7,128 nucleotides of DNA, from positions 1-7,128 of the forward strand of contig JAHHRS010000071.1 in NCBI GenBank assembly GCA_020025675.1, in the 5' to 3' direction. Positions 5,377-7,128 of this stretch are shown here, piece after piece. A program made the translations under genes and the position numbers. Origin of the DNA: Oscillospiraceae bacterium (GTDB taxonomy: Bacteria; Bacillota; Clostridia; Oscillospirales; Oscillospiraceae). Each line of letters begins with the position of its first letter. The stretch's first letter is position 1. A model generated the notes under the pieces. It saw only the letters and a program-made list of their open reading frames with translations, was not told where the DNA came from and did not search any database.

Positions 5377-5918
5377 GTTTTTTCGCTGTTAAAGCTGATT
5401 TTTATCTTATTGAGCAGAGGTCTGAAAATCAGATAACACAGATAGCCCAGAATACCGCCCAGAGTGTTATTTATAAGGTCGGTTACGTCAAATCTCCGAC
5501 TGTAAAGGGAGCCTGACCAGTTATAGAGAAGCTGGCTGACTTCAATGAAAAGGCTCATGCCGAAGGCCATGAAAAGGGTTTTGAAAAACCCCCGTTTTTT
5601 CAGATTGGGCAGAAGAAAACCCAGCGGCATAAACATGATAATATTTAAAACCGCCTCCCGCTTTGCCCCAAAATAGCCTGAAATTACGTCTTTATAGGGT
5701 ATAAAATTCACACGGTTGAAATCAATTCCGTTTTTTCCCGGAAAAATGAGCTGAAAAGGCATAAGAGTTACAAAGAGCACAAGAGAAAGGTAAATATAAG
5801 TTAAAGTAAACACAAATTTATACCAGTTATCCCGACGCTTTAAACGCTTGTAGTATATTAAAACATAAATAAGCCAAAGCACCGTAAAGTCCAGAAAATA
5901 GTGGACATTAACACTCAA
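5373..5918 (-). CDS. VanZ-family integral membrane protein
   Basis: Small multi-pass membrane protein of the VanZ-like family. Its name-giving member raises teicoplanin resistance in enterococci, but most members have no defined role, so glycopeptide resistance should not be assumed. From the TTG start it has 181 residues and about five hydrophobic segments (near 8-23, 33-56, 91-104, 110-131 and 150-168). The family pattern is clear: TLMPF (51-55), NFIPY (71-75), NIIMFMPLGF (92-101), SLFIEVSQ (122-129) and FDVTDLINNTLGG (143-155). The TTG at 5918 is preferred because AGGAGGTGA (5934-5926) lies 7 bases upstream. The ATG at 5951 has no ribosome binding site and lies within a few bases of the predicted transcription start. 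The gene is divergent from the lipoprotein and stands alone on its strand. Confidence 0.88.
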   Translation of the reverse strand: MSVNVHYFLDFTVLWLIYVLIYYKRLKRRDNWYKFVFTLTYIYLSLVLFVTLMPFQLIFPGKNGIDFNRVNFIPYKDVISGYFGAKREAVLNIIMFMPLGFLLPNLKKRGFFKTLFMAFGMSLFIEVSQLLYNWSGSLYSRRFDVTDLINNTLGGILGYLCYLIFRPLLNKIKISFNSEKT

Positions 5919-5925
5919 AAACCTT

Positions 5926-5934
5926 TCACCTCCT
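5926..5934 (-). promoter_or_regulatory. Consensus ribosome binding site deciding the VanZ-family start
   Basis: AGGAGGTGA on the minus strand is a nine-base match to the 16S rRNA anti-Shine-Dalgarno sequence. It lies inside the reading frame opened by the ATG at 5951 and 7 bases before the TTG at 5918. This favours the shorter protein with a TTG start. Confidence 0.8.
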
Positions 5935-5960
5935 GCCCTGAAAATTTCCATAGATTAGCA

Positions 5961-5989
5961 ATGATACCACATGCATGGCTTTTCCGCAA
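5961..5989 (-). promoter_or_regulatory. Promoter of the VanZ-family gene
   Basis: TTGCGG (5989-5984) and TATCAT (5966-5961) are 17 bases apart on the minus strand, with a TGG extended -10 directly before TATCAT. Transcription would start near 5954, leaving a leader of about 35 bases before the TTG codon. Confidence 0.65.
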
Positions 5990-6011
5990 GGGGAAACAGG
6001 TCAAAAAGCCT

Positions 6012-6040
6012 TTGCAAAATGGGTGAAAATATGATAGCAT
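6012..6040 (+). promoter_or_regulatory. Possible promoter of the lipoprotein gene
   Basis: TTGCAA (6012-6017) and TAGCAT (6035-6040) are 17 bases apart, with TGA as an extended -10 directly before the latter. Each hexamer matches consensus at four of six positions, so this is a moderate prediction. The start would be near 6047, about 26 bases before the ATG. Confidence 0.5.
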
Positions 6041-6072
6041 TCAATTAAGAATATGAAATCAGGGTGAGTTCA

Positions 6073-7101
6073 ATGAAAAAATTTAAGATATTTTCAGCCC
6101 TGTTTCTCAGCATCTGCATTACCGTCTGGTTTTCCGCCTGCGGTGAAGTGCCTGAAGAAGCGGGAAAATATACAGGGGCAGGCTTTGAGATTGCAGGGGT
6201 CTGCTATTCGGATCTCAGCCTTTCAGAGGCTTATATAAATTTAGGCTCCGGCGGCAAAGGCGTTTTAGCCATGGAAATGAAAAGCGGTGAAATTCTGTGG
6301 AGCGCTGAGGGGCAGGAGCTGAGCTTTAATATAGGGGGCAGCGAATTTTCCGGAAGCCTGAAAGACGGCGTTTTAAAGCTTAATGTAAGTGACGGCGTCA
6401 GTGCGGTGTTCCTTAAAGACGGCGCAGAGATGCCCGAGGGCGAGAGTATCAGCCTGCCGAAAGAATACTACGGCTGGTGGCATGTGGTCAGCTCACAGGG
6501 GGAAATGCCGGAAACATGGATAGACTGCTGTGCAAGACTGAGCCTTGAGGATGGGCTTATGTACTTTAGTATCTGGGACGAGGACGGCTCAATGGAAAAA
6601 CCTATGGGCAGAGCGGTGATGGGAACAGTTGATGGTGTACCCGCAAATCAGTGGGGTGAATTCTGGTATTCGGAGCTCAGTGAGGGACAGTGGCGGCTAA
6701 GTGGGGAGACGGACGGGAAAATCGGCGCTGAAGTTATAAAACTCAGCGGCGAAGCCCTTGACCGCAGCGGCGGCACTTTTTCCTATGAAATTTTCCTCCG
6801 CCCGTGGGGTCAGAGCTGGGAAGATGTAAATAAGGATGCCGTTCCTTATTTTTATAATTCATGGTATCTGCCCATAATCAAAGCCGGCGGCGAAATGCCG
6901 GAGAGCTTTGAGGGGGCGGAAAGTCCGTTGAACACGGAAATAACGGACAGGGAAGAGCCGGCGGAAAATACATCCGAACCTGCCCCCAAACCTCCGATTC
7001 CCCAGACTCCCAAACCGGACGGAAACGGCGAAAGCTTTCAGGGGGATATGGACTTTACCGATAAGGAAATGTCAGGCTTTACCGATGATTTCGGCGGCTG
7101 A
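6073..7101 (+). CDS. Putative lipoprotein of unknown function
   Basis: The 342-residue protein begins with a lysine-rich N-terminus, a hydrophobic stretch and the lipobox FSAC (20-23), so it is probably lipidated at Cys23 and anchored outside the membrane. The mature part is strongly acidic. Residues about 33-115 look like small beta-sheet repeats rich in Gly, Ser and Leu. Residues 132-151 hold an aromatic segment ending GEMPETW, and 258-280 hold a similar one ending GEMPESF, suggesting a diverged internal duplication. The tail (about 290-342) is Pro, Glu and Asp rich and probably disordered. A Cys pair is at 152-153. The ATG at 6073 follows AGGGTGA by five bases; an in-frame GTG at 6064 overlaps that site. 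Similar lipoproteins seem common in gut Clostridia (recollection, not searched). No function is assigned. The gene is divergent from the VanZ-family gene and no terminator is visible before the window ends. Confidence 0.85.
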   Translation: MKKFKIFSALFLSICITVWFSACGEVPEEAGKYTGAGFEIAGVCYSDLSLSEAYINLGSGGKGVLAMEMKSGEILWSAEGQELSFNIGGSEFSGSLKDGVLKLNVSDGVSAVFLKDGAEMPEGESISLPKEYYGWWHVVSSQGEMPETWIDCCARLSLEDGLMYFSIWDEDGSMEKPMGRAVMGTVDGVPANQWGEFWYSELSEGQWRLSGETDGKIGAEVIKLSGEALDRSGGTFSYEIFLRPWGQSWEDVNKDAVPYFYNSWYLPIIKAGGEMPESFEGAESPLNTEITDREEPAENTSEPAPKPPIPQTPKPDGNGESFQGDMDFTDKEMSGFTDDFGG

Positions 7102-7128
7102 AAATATAAAAAAGAGTATATCGAAACT

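Noticed and set aside
5373..5918. Glycopeptide resistance determinant
   Set aside because: VanZ-like proteins are widespread without van clusters, and no vanA, vanH, vanX, vanR or vanS gene is present here.
6064..6072. GTG start three codons upstream for the lipoprotein
   Set aside because: It lies inside the AGGGTGA ribosome binding site; the ATG at 6073 gives a normal lipoprotein signal peptide.

Overview
The window looks like chromosomal DNA from a low-to-moderate GC, anaerobic Clostridia-type Firmicute, probably gut-associated. Supporting signs are strong AGGAGG-type ribosome binding sites, sigma-A-like promoters, a pyrophosphate-type phosphofructokinase, a VanZ-family membrane protein and an acidic lipoprotein. 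The taxonomic call is an inference from style, not from a marker gene.

Positions 1-4723 hold four tightly spaced plus-strand genes: class II fructose-bisphosphate aldolase, a 6-phosphofructokinase with PPi-type active-site residues, a divergent triosephosphate isomerase, and a LarA-family nickel racemase/epimerase homologue. Gaps are 10-14 bases and each gene has its own Shine-Dalgarno sequence, so they are probably one operon. The first three steps join triose phosphates and fructose 6-phosphate in a freely reversible, PPi-linked route. The LarA homologue suggests that a 2-hydroxy acid or sugar acid enters or leaves that route. A TATAAT-like box and a hairpin precede the first gene.

Positions 4724-5372 contain no protein gene that I accept. 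The stretch holds AT-rich palindromes and two imperfect copies of a module. Each copy has a hairpin, a constant 36-base block, a terminator hairpin and a tRNA-Gly 3' end. Only the second copy carries a complete tRNA, tRNA-Gly(CCC) on the minus strand, with its own promoter. The two terminators have unrelated stems inside identical flanks. A GC-rich structured segment (5314-5376) lies between the tRNA promoter and the next gene.

Positions 5373-7128 hold a divergent pair: a minus-strand VanZ-family membrane protein, which I start at a TTG codon, and a plus-strand lipoprotein of unknown function. Their promoters lie back to back in a short intergenic region. The four-gene operon, with its two divergent members, is the best candidate here for a poorly described metabolic system.
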